From assembly GCA_947625775.1 (NCBI GenBank), contig CANQPM010000017.1:1-64000 (forward strand): a DNA stretch of 64,000 nucleotides. Direction: 5' to 3'. Positions 8,776-16,900 of this stretch are shown here, one piece after another (positions within the stretch are counted from its first letter, which is position 1; each line of letters opens with the position of its first letter). A model generated the notes under the pieces. That model saw nothing but the letters and a program-made list of their open reading frames with translations, did no database searches and had not been told where the DNA came from. Source of the stretch: an uncultured Lachnospiraceae bacterium. GTDB taxonomy: Bacteria; Bacillota; Clostridia; Lachnospirales; Lachnospiraceae. Both the position numbers and the translations under genes were made by a program.

Positions 8776-11634
8776 ATGTTAAGGGCAGTAGTTGAATTAT
8801 CTAAGTATATATTGGTTTTTAATATTTTGCTGTACACGCTGCTAAGCTTCATAACCCTGCGGCGTGATGACAGCAGACGCCATTCGGTTACTTTTGTCCT
8901 GCAGGACATCGTTATTTTTGCCAATCATATGACAGGCAGCCTTGTCCTGCTGTCGTCAAGGCAGGATTTGACGTATTTCTTCCTTCCGCTTTTTCAGGTG
9001 ATAGTCGTTTTTGCGTTTATAGTGCTTACGCGCGCCATATATCCGCGTTCAAACAGGCTGGTGCTTAACCATACGGCGATGCTTTTGTCCATAAGCTTTG
9101 TAATACTGACGCGGCTTTCAATCACGCGTTCGATACGCCAGTTTGTGATAATAGCGATATCAATGGCAGTGGCGCTTATTATCCCATATTTCATGAAGTA
9201 CATTGAATTTATTAAAAAATGTGAGCCCGCATATGTGATAGCGGGAATTGCAATTTTAGGCGCGGTTCTTATAAGCGGCAGCATAAACAACGGCTCAAAG
9301 CTTGCCTTCTCGATTTTAGGCGTTTCCTTTCAGCCTTCAGAATTTGTAAAGATAATATATGTGCTTTTCATAGCGGGAATACTTTCGAGGGCGAAAAATT
9401 TCGGACATATTGCGCTTTCAGCGGCTTTGGCGGCGGCGCACGTGCTGATACTTGTGTTTTCAAAGGATTTGGGCAGCGCACTTATATATTTTTCGGTATA
9501 TACCGTATTGCTTTTTGTAACTACAAAAAAGCTGCGTTATATGCTTTTGGGGCTCATTGGCGGCGGCGCGGCATCAGTCGCGGCGTACTTTATGTTTTCG
9601 CATGTCCGCGTGCGGGTGCAGGCATGGCTTGATCCATGGACAGACATAGATTCCAAAGGCTACCAGATTGCCCAGTCACTTTTTGGCATCGGCACAGGCG
9701 GCTGGTTCGGAATGGGGATTGACGCGGGTACGCCAAGCTCTATTCCATATGTGGAGCAGGATTTTATATTTTCGGCAATATGCGAGGAATACGGCGTTAT
9801 CTTCGGCATATGCCTTATAGCGATATGCGTAAATCTTTTTTTGGAGATTGTCCATATAGCCAAAACCAGCTATGAGCCGTTTATAAAATATTCCGTTTAC
9901 GGACTTGGCATAGTATATATAGTGCAGCTTTTCCTCACTATCGGCGGCAACAGCAAGTTCGTGCCGCTTACAGGAGTGACGCTCCCGCTTATAAGCTATG
10001 GCGGCAGCTCCGTGCTTGCCACGCTGATTATGCTTGCAGTGGTGCAGGGATTTTATATAAATAAGGATTATGCTTCGGAATTTTTTGGCGAATATGATGA
10101 GGGCGGTGAATACGGTGAATATGATGAAGGCGACGGATATTCGCAGGATTATGAATATGACAATTCAACGCAATATTATAATGATGAAGAATCCGCCTAT
10201 TCAGGAGAGGATTATGACAATAACGCGGCATACTACAGCCGTGAGCCGCAGATGACAGTAATCGCGGGCGTATTCAGCCTTCTGTTCGTGGCTATAAGCG
10301 TATATCTGGCTCATTTTGTGCAGTATGACAGCACACAGGTGATAAACAACTCGTACAATGCAAAGCGTCAGGAAATACTTGCCGCACAGACTACTCGCGG
10401 CAATATTATGTCCTCAGATGGCGAAGTACTGGCGACTACACTGGTCAATTCCGACGAAAGATATTATCCTTATGAAAATATTTTCTCACATGCCATAGGC
10501 TACGCGGACAAGGGCAGAATGGGCGTGGAGCTGAATGCCAATATTTACCTTGTGTCGTCAAATATTTCGCTCAATGACAAGCTGCAGGACGCGATTTCCA
10601 ATGAAAAATATATGGGCAACACAGTAATAACCACATTTGACTCAAATTTGCAAAAGGCGGCGTACAATGCGCTGGGGGCATATGACGGAGCGATTATTGT
10701 CATGGAGCCTTCCACTGGCAAAATCCTTGCCATGGTGTCAAAGCCCGATTTTAACCCAAATGATATTGACGACATCTGGGATAGCATAATAAACGACGCA
10801 GACAGCTCTGTGCTTGTAAACAGGGCGACGCAGGGACTTTATCCGCCTGGCTCTACATTTAAAATACTTACGGCGCTTGAATATATCCGTGAAAATCCGA
10901 CAGATTACGCGTCTTACAGCTTTAACTGTACAGGGCGCTTTACGAGCGGAGAAAATACCATAAACTGTTTTCATGGCACTACGCATGGCGAAGTTGACTT
11001 CACGCAGTCGTTTGCTAAATCCTGCAATTCATCCTTTGCAAATATAGGTCTTAGCCTTGACAGAAAAAGCTTTCTGAAAACGCTTGACAGGCTGTATTTC
11101 AATAAGCCTCTGCCCGTAGATATGCTTACAAATAAAAGCGCTGTGGCTGGCAATATTGAAGACAGTGACAGCAGCATGATACAGACAGTAATAGGACAGG
11201 GCGAAACCCAGATAACGCCGCTTCATCTGGCAATGATTACATCTATGATAGCAAACAACGGCGTAATGATGACGCCCTACACAATAGACCGCGTAGAAAA
11301 CGCCAATGATGAAATTATAAAGCAGTTTGAGCCGTCTGAAATCGGGCAGCTCATATCCTCTGATGAGGCTTCGGCGCTTGACATGCTTATGAAAGCGGTA
11401 GTTGAGGAGGGGACAGGCACGCGCCTTAAAGGGCTTGAATACGGGGCAGCGGGAAAAACAGGCTCAGCCGAGTACAATAAAAACTCCGATTCGCACGCAT
11501 GGTTTACAGGCTACACTTACGATACAGACTATCCGCTGCAGATTACAGTTATCATGGAAGGGGCAGGCTCAGGCGGCGAGTACGCTGTTCCTGTGGCAAG
11601 ACGCGTGCTTGACGAATATTATGCCGATAAATAA
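8776..11634 (+). CDS. FtsW/RodA (SEDS) glycosyltransferase fused to a class B PBP transpeptidase
   Basis: One 952-residue open reading frame joins both halves of a peptidoglycan synthase. Residues 1-430 form a polytopic SEDS domain with the FSKDLGSALIYF segment and PYVEQDFIFSAICEE, where D329 aligns with the catalytic Asp of RodA. Residues about 434-491 are a hydrophilic linker very rich in Asp, Glu, Tyr and Gly. A further membrane segment (VIAGVFSLLFVAISVYLAHFV) leads into an extracellular transpeptidase with SxxK (S693-TF-K696, preceded by PPG), SCN and K894TG. The long dimerisation region of typical PBP2/FtsI is reduced. SEDS proteins polymerise glycan from lipid II and class B PBPs cross-link it; here stoichiometry is fixed at 1:1. 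The frame is intact across the junction, so this is not an annotation artefact. Confidence 0.9.
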   Translation: MLRAVVELSKYILVFNILLYTLLSFITLRRDDSRRHSVTFVLQDIVIFANHMTGSLVLLSSRQDLTYFFLPLFQVIVVFAFIVLTRAIYPRSNRLVLNHTAMLLSISFVILTRLSITRSIRQFVIIAISMAVALIIPYFMKYIEFIKKCEPAYVIAGIAILGAVLISGSINNGSKLAFSILGVSFQPSEFVKIIYVLFIAGILSRAKNFGHIALSAALAAAHVLILVFSKDLGSALIYFSVYTVLLFVTTKKLRYMLLGLIGGGAASVAAYFMFSHVRVRVQAWLDPWTDIDSKGYQIAQSLFGIGTGGWFGMGIDAGTPSSIPYVEQDFIFSAICEEYGVIFGICLIAICVNLFLEIVHIAKTSYEPFIKYSVYGLGIVYIVQLFLTIGGNSKFVPLTGVTLPLISYGGSSVLATLIMLAVVQGFYINKDYASEFFGEYDEGGEYGEYDEGDGYSQDYEYDNSTQYYNDEESAYSGEDYDNNAAYYSREPQMTVIAGVFSLLFVAISVYLAHFVQYDSTQVINNSYNAKRQEILAAQTTRGNIMSSDGEVLATTLVNSDERYYPYENIFSHAIGYADKGRMGVELNANIYLVSSNISLNDKLQDAISNEKYMGNTVITTFDSNLQKAAYNALGAYDGAIIVMEPSTGKILAMVSKPDFNPNDIDDIWDSIINDADSSVLVNRATQGLYPPGSTFKILTALEYIRENPTDYASYSFNCTGRFTSGENTINCFHGTTHGEVDFTQSFAKSCNSSFANIGLSLDRKSFLKTLDRLYFNKPLPVDMLTNKSAVAGNIEDSDSSMIQTVIGQGETQITPLHLAMITSMIANNGVMMTPYTIDRVENANDEIIKQFEPSEIGQLISSDEASALDMLMKAVVEEGTGTRLKGLEYGAAGKTGSAEYNKNSDSHAWFTGYTYDTDYPLQITVIMEGAGSGGEYAVPVARRVLDEYYADK

Positions 11635-11668
11635 AACTGTACAATAAATACTTATATATTTTTTATAA

Positions 11669-11696
11669 AAAATTACAATTATTCTTTGTAATTTTT
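11669..11696 (+). terminator. Terminator after the SEDS-PBP fusion gene
   Basis: A 10-bp AT stem (AAAATTACAA / TTGTAATTTT, 11669-11678 with 11686-11695), loop of 7, with T's at the 3' edge. Confidence 0.6.
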
Positions 11697-11731
11697 GTAA
11701 AAAAGGTGTATATTATTATTAAGGTGTGCAT

Positions 11732-11760
11732 TTGGCATAGTATCATTTGCACTGTACTAA
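11732..11760 (+). promoter_or_regulatory. Candidate promoter of the CheX-like gene
   Basis: TTGGCA (11732-11737), 17-bp spacer, TACTAA (11755-11760). The -10 is weak, but the position gives a short leader ending at AGAAGGGAG. Confidence 0.4.
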
Positions 11761-11782
11761 ATTTTTAGAAGGGAGTTTTTAT

Positions 11783-12655
11783 ATGCTTAACCGCTTATTT
11801 GGTAATTACTTAGTGGAGAAGAATACTCTGACTGCGCAGCAGCTTGATGAGTTGCTTCCCGTACCTAAGAATTTTAATGCCGAAGTTGAGACCATCGCCG
11901 TTATCACGAAGATGATTTTACCGTCAGCGGCTCAGGAGCTGTTGGGAAGTATTGACAAGAGCAAAACCCGTTTCGGAGACGCCGCCATTGAGGCAGGCTA
12001 TATTGACGATGAAAAGCTTGAGCAGATATTATCGTACCAGTCAAACACTTTTATGAAATTTATCCAGCTTATATTGGATAACGGGTATCTTAGCCCTGAA
12101 AAGATTAATCCGTTATTGGACGATTTCCAGAAGGACAGTGAGTTTTCTGAAGAACAGATGAGCGCGCTTATTCATGATGATTTGGCTCAATGCGTTGAGA
12201 TTTTTGTGCCGCTCAAATCACCCCAGCTTAAGGAGCTTGCCCTTACCATGGTGCAGACGCTCAGACGCCTTATTGATGCCGACGTTTACCTTGAAAAGGC
12301 GTACACGGCGCGTTCGCTGCAGCTGGACAAGTACGCCTGCCAGTCAATAATAGGCGATTTCCATATAAGGGTTTATATGAGCGCGCCTGGCGACGGACTT
12401 CTTGCCATTGCAAATCATTTTACGGGAGATACATATTCGACAGTTACTGATGACGCGCTTGACAATGTAGGAGAATTTATCAACTGCATAAACGGTCTGT
12501 TTGCAACTAATTTAAGCTATGACGACGTATCAATAGATATGAATTCGCCCGAGTTTTCTCAGGAAGGTCCGTATCTTAGCAATGAAAAGCTTTATGTTAT
12601 TCCCATTCACGCTCACGGCTATGGTTTCAGGGCTGTTTTTGAGGTGTACGAATAA
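11783..12655 (+). CDS. CheX-like phosphatase domain protein with tandem MshEN/T2SSE_N-like repeats
   Basis: 290 residues. The C-terminal ~130 residues resemble CheX/CheC-type CheY-P phosphatases: the signature ExxNxxxG occurs as EFINCING after a TGDTYSTVTDDALDNVG stretch. The N-terminal half carries repeated helical units of the form LFGNYLVEKNTLTAQQLDELL, RFGDAAIEAGYIDDEKLEQIL and ILDNGYLSPEKINPLL, which resemble the N-terminal domain of type II secretion ATPases and MshE; some such domains bind cyclic di-GMP. The true start is the ATG at 11783 behind GAAGGGAG. A stand-alone CheY-like regulator follows 50 nt downstream, so the pair is likely enzyme and substrate. No other chemotaxis genes are nearby. 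Confidence 0.7.
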   Translation: MLNRLFGNYLVEKNTLTAQQLDELLPVPKNFNAEVETIAVITKMILPSAAQELLGSIDKSKTRFGDAAIEAGYIDDEKLEQILSYQSNTFMKFIQLILDNGYLSPEKINPLLDDFQKDSEFSEEQMSALIHDDLAQCVEIFVPLKSPQLKELALTMVQTLRRLIDADVYLEKAYTARSLQLDKYACQSIIGDFHIRVYMSAPGDGLLAIANHFTGDTYSTVTDDALDNVGEFINCINGLFATNLSYDDVSIDMNSPEFSQEGPYLSNEKLYVIPIHAHGYGFRAVFEVYE

Positions 12656-12705
12656 AGCAAAAAAGAATATTTCCAATAAATCAAACAGCTAATGGAGGTT
12701 AAAAT

Positions 12706-13062
12706 ATGAGCACAGTTATGATAGTTGACGATTCAAAGACTTCAAGGACAATGCTTAGGAATATATTGACGGAGCATGGTTATGAGGTAGTGGCAGAGGC
12801 TGAAAACGGTCAGGAGGGTTATGAAAAATACTGTGAGTTTAATCCCGATTTTGTCACGCTTGACATCACAATGCCCGTCATGGATGGCATAGAAACGCTT
12901 GTAAAAATAAAGGAATACGACGCCAATGCCAAGGTTATAATGGTAACAGCGGCAGGGCAGAAGGGCAAAATGCTTGACGCCATCAAGCTTGGCGCTGCGG
13001 AGTTTGTCACGAAGCCTTTTGAAACAAACCAAATAATTAATATAATGGAGAGTATAAAATAA
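12706..13062 (+). CDS. CheY-like single-domain response regulator
   Basis: A 118-residue stand-alone receiver domain. The acidic pocket is VDDS (D8, D9), the phosphoacceptor is D53 (TLDITMPVMDG), with switch residue T81 (VTAAG) and conserved K103 (TKPF). No output domain is present, so it acts by protein contact, as CheY does on the flagellar switch. The upstream CheX-like protein is the probable phosphatase; no histidine kinase lies nearby. A good AATGGAGG ribosome-binding site precedes the ATG. Confidence 0.92.
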   Translation: MSTVMIVDDSKTSRTMLRNILTEHGYEVVAEAENGQEGYEKYCEFNPDFVTLDITMPVMDGIETLVKIKEYDANAKVIMVTAAGQKGKMLDAIKLGAAEFVTKPFETNQIINIMESIK

Positions 13063-13093
13063 GTAAGATACGCACCATACAGGAGGAAACGCC

Positions 13094-13540
13094 ATGATTG
13101 AAGCTACGAGTTGTGGAGGCGTAGTTATCTTTAGGGGCAAGATTCTGCTTCTATATAAGAACTTTAAAAACAGGTATGAGGGCTGGGTGCTCCCAAAGGG
13201 AACTGTTGAAAGTGGCGAGAAGCACGTTGAAACTGCACTTCGTGAGGTTTTTGAAGAATCTGGCGTTAAGGCGACTGTAATGAAATATATCGGCAAAAGC
13301 GAATATTCCTTTAATGTACCGCAGGATGTGGTAGAAAAAGAGGTACACTGGTATCTGATGATGGCAGACAGCTATTACAGCAAGCCTCAACGTGAAGAAT
13401 TTTTTGTGGATTCGGGATATTATAAGTATCACGAGGCGTATCACTTGCTTAAATTTGCCAACGAAAAACAGATTCTTGAGCAGGCATATCAGGAATATAT
13501 TAATCTGAAAAGAAATAAACAATGGATAAAACCGAGGTAA
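13094..13540 (+). CDS. Nudix hydrolase
   Basis: A 148-residue Nudix family protein. The Nudix box is complete: GTVESGEKHVETALREVFEE followed by SGV fits GX5EX7REUXEEXGU. The preceding WVLPKG and the N-terminal TSCGGVVIF are typical of the Ap4A hydrolase/MutT-like group, which cleave nucleoside diphosphates linked to another moiety; the substrate is not predictable. AGGAGG precedes the start, and a strong terminator follows within 5 nt of the stop. It lies 31 nt behind the response regulator gene and may share its transcript. Confidence 0.9.
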   Translation: MIEATSCGGVVIFRGKILLLYKNFKNRYEGWVLPKGTVESGEKHVETALREVFEESGVKATVMKYIGKSEYSFNVPQDVVEKEVHWYLMMADSYYSKPQREEFFVDSGYYKYHEAYHLLKFANEKQILEQAYQEYINLKRNKQWIKPR

Positions 13541-13544
13541 AAAG

Positions 13545-13569
13545 CGCCGCTGAAACAGCGGCGTTTTTT
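13545..13569 (+). terminator. Strong terminator after the Nudix gene
   Basis: The 8-bp GC stem CGCCGCTG / CAGCGGCG with an AAA loop is followed by TTTTTT and preceded by an A-run. Confidence 0.9.
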
Positions 13570-13581
13570 GTGAAATAGAGT

Positions 13582-13610
13582 TTGTAAATTCCCACTTGTT
13601 ATGATAGAAT
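13582..13610 (+). promoter_or_regulatory. Promoter of the 13644 gene
   Basis: TTGTAA (13582-13587), 17-bp spacer ending in TGA, then TAGAAT (13605-13610): an extended -10 promoter directly after the Nudix terminator. Confidence 0.6.
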
Positions 13611-13643
13611 AGTCTTTAGTAATTAAAAGGGGCTGATTATTTT

Positions 13644-13958
13644 ATGCGTTTTTACAAAAGGCTGTATATGAGTCCGTCAATAAAGGACAAACGCCGCCAA
13701 ATAGTCTGGAAGCTTAGGACAGGCAGACCGCAGCCGACAATATATGTAATAGCTCTTGCCAAAAACAATGATTTGTTTGAAATATACCACAGCGCCATGC
13801 TCAAACAGCGCTATTTCCGCCAAAAAGAGAACTCCCCATACATAGTAGGAGTAGCGGGCGGTTACAGAGCCGCCGTAGATTTGGTGACTGATATGCTAAC
13901 TGACGTGTGGACAGCGACAAACAGCTATAATGTAAAGGAATATTTTAAGCCGGATTAA
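13644..13958 (+). CDS. Conserved hypothetical protein, 104 residues
   Basis: I do not recognise a named family. The product is basic at its N-terminus (MRFYKRLYMSPSIKDKRRQIVWKLR), predicted soluble, has no cysteine and no signal peptide, and ends VKEYFKPD. A clear AAGGGG site precedes the ATG, and it has its own promoter. It lies 42 nt upstream of the DUF2953 gene and is likely co-transcribed with the DUF2953-GerW pair. Coding is supported by the ribosome-binding site, the codon pattern and the promoter; function is unknown. Confidence 0.75.
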   Translation: MRFYKRLYMSPSIKDKRRQIVWKLRTGRPQPTIYVIALAKNNDLFEIYHSAMLKQRYFRQKENSPYIVGVAGGYRAAVDLVTDMLTDVWTATNSYNVKEYFKPD

Positions 13959-14000
13959 TACCGCGTAAAATTTTCAGATATCTGGGATTGGGGGAATATT

Positions 14001-15032
14001 GTGATAGTATTGACTATACTGAAAATAATCGGGATAGCTCTCCTGGTTATTTTAGGTATATTGCTTGTATTGATATGTCTTGCCCTGTTTGTGCCAGTAA
14101 GATACCGCGCAGGCGGGACATATAAGGACAATATAATAAATGCCTCAATGAGCGCCTCATGGCTTCTGCATATTATATCCGCCAAAATCGGTTATGAGGG
14201 CAAGGGACAGCCGCATATAAAGGTAAAGTTTTTATTCTTTACGCTATTTGACAATCTGGCGGCGAATAAAAAAGAAAAAACGGCAAAAAATAAGAGCAAA
14301 AAAGGGAAAAACAGCGCAGGCTATGGAGAGGAGATACAGGCAGCGTCTATAGAAGAAAATGGCAGCCAGTCCAAAAAAGAGACATCTGTAAATGCAGATG
14401 CAGACTTAAAGACGGCTAAAGCTTCTGATGACAGTACCGCCAATATTGACATTGGTACTGAGAGCGCCGCTAATGCTAGTGAGACAAAATCAGACAATTC
14501 AGATACGATTATTGATATTGATGACGCTGCGGGTACAGACATAAATTCCGAGCAGAAACAGCCCAAAGGCAATATTATTCAAAAGGTAAGGAAAATCCTA
14601 AAAAAGTTAATTGATTTTGTGCAAAATATAAAGTACACATTTAATAAGATATGTGATACAATAGCAAGCATAAGGTCCAATGCGGAATATTATCTTAATT
14701 TGCTGCGACTAGACAACACTAAGGCGGCATTTCTGAAATGCAGAAACGAGCTGCTTAGAGTGTTTCGGAGGCTGGCTCCCAAGAAATTTCAGGCAAACCT
14801 TCATCTGGGCTTTGACAATCCCGCGACCTTGGGAGATATAATAGCAGTGTGGGGTATGCTTTATCCCTTTCATCAGGGCAGAGTCAACATTCAGCCTGAA
14901 TTTGAGCAGACGATTATTGAGGGAGATTTTTCATTTAAAGGGCGCATAAGCCTGTTTGTATTTGTACGGACAGCGCTTGTTATATTTTTTGACAAAAACA
15001 TACGGGGCTTTTACAGACAGCTTAAACGATAA
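14001..15032 (+). CDS. DUF2953 domain membrane protein (YtfI-like)
   Basis: A 343-residue protein with one N-terminal membrane helix (about residues 5-32), a low-complexity, charged middle part (about 90-195: lysine-rich, then Ser/Asp/Ala-rich) and the C-terminal DUF2953 domain (LHLGFDNPATLGDIIAVWG ... INIQPEFE-like segment). The start is GTG at 14001 behind GGGGG. In Bacillus the DUF2953 gene ytfI is next to ytfJ; here GerW/YtfJ starts 29 nt downstream, so the pairing is conserved and suggests a sporulation role. The long acidic insert is unusual compared with short family members. Confidence 0.85.
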   Translation: MIVLTILKIIGIALLVILGILLVLICLALFVPVRYRAGGTYKDNIINASMSASWLLHIISAKIGYEGKGQPHIKVKFLFFTLFDNLAANKKEKTAKNKSKKGKNSAGYGEEIQAASIEENGSQSKKETSVNADADLKTAKASDDSTANIDIGTESAANASETKSDNSDTIIDIDDAAGTDINSEQKQPKGNIIQKVRKILKKLIDFVQNIKYTFNKICDTIASIRSNAEYYLNLLRLDNTKAAFLKCRNELLRVFRRLAPKKFQANLHLGFDNPATLGDIIAVWGMLYPFHQGRVNIQPEFEQTIIEGDFSFKGRISLFVFVRTALVIFFDKNIRGFYRQLKR

Positions 15033-15061
15033 GATTACTATAAATAAATGGAGGTTAAATT

Positions 15062-15463
15062 ATGGCTGACAATAGCAATAGCTTTAACGAAGTAGTGAGC
15101 ACAATGATGCATGGAATGGAGAGCTTTCTTTCTTCCAAGACAGTTGTAGGAGAGCCTACGCAGATAGGAGATACGATTATCATTCCGCTTGTCGATGTCA
15201 CATTCGGAGTGGGAGCGGGCGCGTCTTCACAGGACAAGAAAAACGGCGGGGCAGGCGGTATGTCTGGAAAAATGTCGCCAAGCGCCGTGCTTATCATCAA
15301 AAACGGTCAGGTTCGCCTTGTAAACATCAAAAATCAGGACACAGTAAACAAAATCGTTGATATGGTTCCAGATTTGATAGACAGATTTACGTCAAAGAAG
15401 AACGACATGCCAAGCGACGAGGAAGCCATATCGACAGCGTTTCCCGAAAAATCAGAAAATTAA
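15062..15463 (+). CDS. ytfJ: GerW family sporulation protein (YtfJ)
   Basis: 133 residues of the YtfJ/GerW family, whose Bacillus member is made in the forespore and is needed for normal germination. Visible family features are the SSKTVVGEPTQIGDTIIIPL segment, the Gly/Ala-rich VTFGVGAGA loop, and the SPSAVLIIKNGQVRLVNIK-like core strand pair. It has no membrane helix or signal peptide. A good AAATGGAGG precedes the ATG. It lies 29 nt after the DUF2953 gene, the same order as ytfI-ytfJ in Bacillus. Confidence 0.93.
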   Translation: MADNSNSFNEVVSTMMHGMESFLSSKTVVGEPTQIGDTIIIPLVDVTFGVGAGASSQDKKNGGAGGMSGKMSPSAVLIIKNGQVRLVNIKNQDTVNKIVDMVPDLIDRFTSKKNDMPSDEEAISTAFPEKSEN

Positions 15464-15531
15464 CGGCAGGGCAATCTAAAATGTAATTTATCCGCATATA
15501 TTATAGCAACGCATTTTTAACGGTGTCTGCT

Positions 15532-15675
15532 ATGAAAAAGCTTATAGGTTATACGATATTGTGGTTCGCTCTGGGTATGCTTTTTATGCTTGTTTTAAAT
15601 AACGTGTGGATTGGATTAATTCTTATTGCATTTTTTATAATTATTGGTTATAATCTTTTTCAGTGTAATGGTTAA
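15532..15675 (+). CDS. Small two-helix membrane protein, 47 residues
   Basis: A short open reading frame begins MKKLIGYTILWFALGMLFML and ends YNLFQCNG. It predicts two hydrophobic helices separated by a short NNVW turn. Similar 45-50 residue MKK..GY..W..G proteins are, as far as I recall, widespread in clostridia and of unknown function. It lies in the 250-nt gap between ytfJ and the coiled-coil gene, and no other frame there is open. The ribosome-binding site is weak (ACGGTG). TATATTATA at 15497-15505 could be a -10. Confidence 0.6.
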   Translation: MKKLIGYTILWFALGMLFMLVLNNVWIGLILIAFFIIIGYNLFQCNG

Positions 15676-15714
15676 AGGGCAGAGGGCGCCGCTATAAGCG
15701 GCAGGAGGATTGTT

Positions 15715-16290
15715 ATGGTAGAGTTTGATGAGGAGCTGTTAAACACTGAAGCGCCCGAGGAGAACATCAAGAAGATTAAGATATGGCTGTTTCAGGAGCA
15801 GGTAAGAATACAGGCTCAAAATGACGAGCTGCAGGATTTAAAGCGCGAGCTGCAGGACATGAAGCGCGCGATTGACCGTGAAAAAAGCATACTTGAAATA
15901 AGGGAAAAAAATCTGAAAAAACGCTATGACGACAACGAGCTGTTTATCGCAAAGAAAAAGAAAATCATAGAGGACGCATATCAGCAGCTTGCGCTGGACA
16001 GGAAAGCGCTGGAGTGCGAGCGTCTTAATTTTGAACACGAGAAGGGCAAGTACAGACGCCAGAAAATGTCGGACATGCGCAGCAACAATGCAAATACATA
16101 CCAGTACGAGGCAGGCGCTTTAGACGGGACAAGCTTCTTTAGGGGCGTTGATAATGAGCTGGCGCTCCGCAAACGTTATAAGGAGCTTTTAAAGATATTC
16201 CACCCTGATAACAAATGCGGCGACACCAAGACGCTGATACGCATACAGGCGGAGTATGAGAGCATTAAAAAGCGGTATTATGAAGCTTAA
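15715..16290 (+). CDS. Coiled-coil protein with C-terminal J-domain-like segment
   Basis: A 191-residue protein. Residues about 15-120 are a charged, heptad-rich coiled coil (many Glu, Lys, Arg, Gln). The last ~45 residues resemble a DnaJ J domain: YKELLKIFHPDNKCGDTK, with the HPD tripeptide after helix II, then a helix ending ESIKKRYYEA. HPD is the element that stimulates Hsp70 ATPase, so the protein may recruit DnaK to something bound by the coiled coil; that is inference. There is no Gly/Phe or zinc domain. Strong GGCAGGAGG precedes the ATG at 15715. It is not a named gene to my knowledge. Confidence 0.8.
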   Translation: MVEFDEELLNTEAPEENIKKIKIWLFQEQVRIQAQNDELQDLKRELQDMKRAIDREKSILEIREKNLKKRYDDNELFIAKKKKIIEDAYQQLALDRKALECERLNFEHEKGKYRRQKMSDMRSNNANTYQYEAGALDGTSFFRGVDNELALRKRYKELLKIFHPDNKCGDTKTLIRIQAEYESIKKRYYEA

Positions 16291-16323
16291 AGGCATATTT
16301 AAATTAAAGAAGGGCAATTAAAC

Positions 16324-16362
16324 AGCGGAAACAGTGGCTATAATAAAGTTGCTGTTTCCGCT
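16324..16362 (+). terminator. Terminator after the J-domain gene
   Basis: A perfect 11-bp stem (AGCGGAAACAG / CTGTTTCCGCT) with a 17-nt loop and a modest T-rich tail, 33 nt after the stop codon. Confidence 0.7.
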
Positions 16363-16450
16363 TAATTTTACACTTTGCATATACTTGATACAAAACACCT
16401 GATGCAAAAAAATAGAAAATATGCCCTGCGAGTTTTCTGTCGCCATAAAT

Positions 16451-16487
16451 AAAAAAAGAACCAATCGTTTATTTCACCGATTAGTCC
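16451..16487 (-). terminator. Terminator of rpmB
   Basis: On the minus strand the arms at 16487-16478 and 16467-16458 pair over 10 positions with G-U pairs, followed by TTTTTTT. It lies just beyond the rpmB stop. Confidence 0.75.
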
Positions 16488-16498
16488 TTTTATTTTAT

Positions 16499-16684
16499 TT
16501 ATGCTCTTTCAACCAAGCCTGAGCGCAAGCACCTTGTACATACATACATTCTCTTAGTAGCACCATTTACCTTGCATCTTACGCTCTTTACATTCGGCTT
16601 CCACATTGCGTTGGTTCTTCTATGAGAATGGCTCACGTTATTTCCAAAATGAACGCCCTTGCCACAAATATCACACTTTGCCAT
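16499..16684 (-). CDS. rpmB: 50S ribosomal protein L28
   Basis: A 61-residue large-subunit protein with the typical start [20 protein letters not shown]. Two CxxC pairs (CDIC and CTRC) mark it as the zinc-binding (C+) form. GAGGAGGTG precedes the ATG at 16684; an upstream in-frame ATG at 16693 lies within that ribosome-binding site. It is monocistronic and divergent from the Asp23-FakA operon, the usual arrangement in clostridia and bacilli. Confidence 0.97.
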   Translation of the reverse strand: MAKCDICGKGVHFGNNVSHSHRRTNAMWKPNVKSVRCKVNGATKRMYVCTRCLRSGLVERA

Positions 16685-16733
16685 AATTAGCACCTCCTCA
16701 ATTAATTAAAGTTACTCCATTCACAACATTAGT

Positions 16734-16762
16734 ATCTTACCAAAAAAAACGCGGTTTTGCAA
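16734..16762 (-). promoter_or_regulatory. Promoter of rpmB
   Basis: On the minus strand TTGCAA (16762-16757), 17-bp spacer, TAAGAT (16739-16734), about 50 nt upstream of the start codon. Confidence 0.5.
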
Positions 16763-16846
16763 GTAATTTTTAACAAAAATTATAAAAAGTCTATAATCAT
16801 TGCAAATTCCGTTGAAATATATATTTCCTTTTTTCCAAAAAACGGT

Positions 16847-16852
16847 TATAAT
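16847..16852 (+). promoter_or_regulatory. -10 element of the Asp23-FakA operon
   Basis: A perfect TATAAT 48 nt upstream of the Asp23 start codon. The -35 region is only T-rich (TTTCCT at the correct distance). Confidence 0.45.
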
Positions 16853-16900
16853 AGTAACAATAATGTTTGAACAGTGAAGGAGAATGGAGGGATTTTTTAT

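Noticed and set aside
8776..11634. Artificial joining of rodA/ftsW and a PBP gene by a sequencing error
   Set aside because: The frame continues through a long hydrophilic linker with a normal codon pattern and no second ribosome-binding site or start at the junction.
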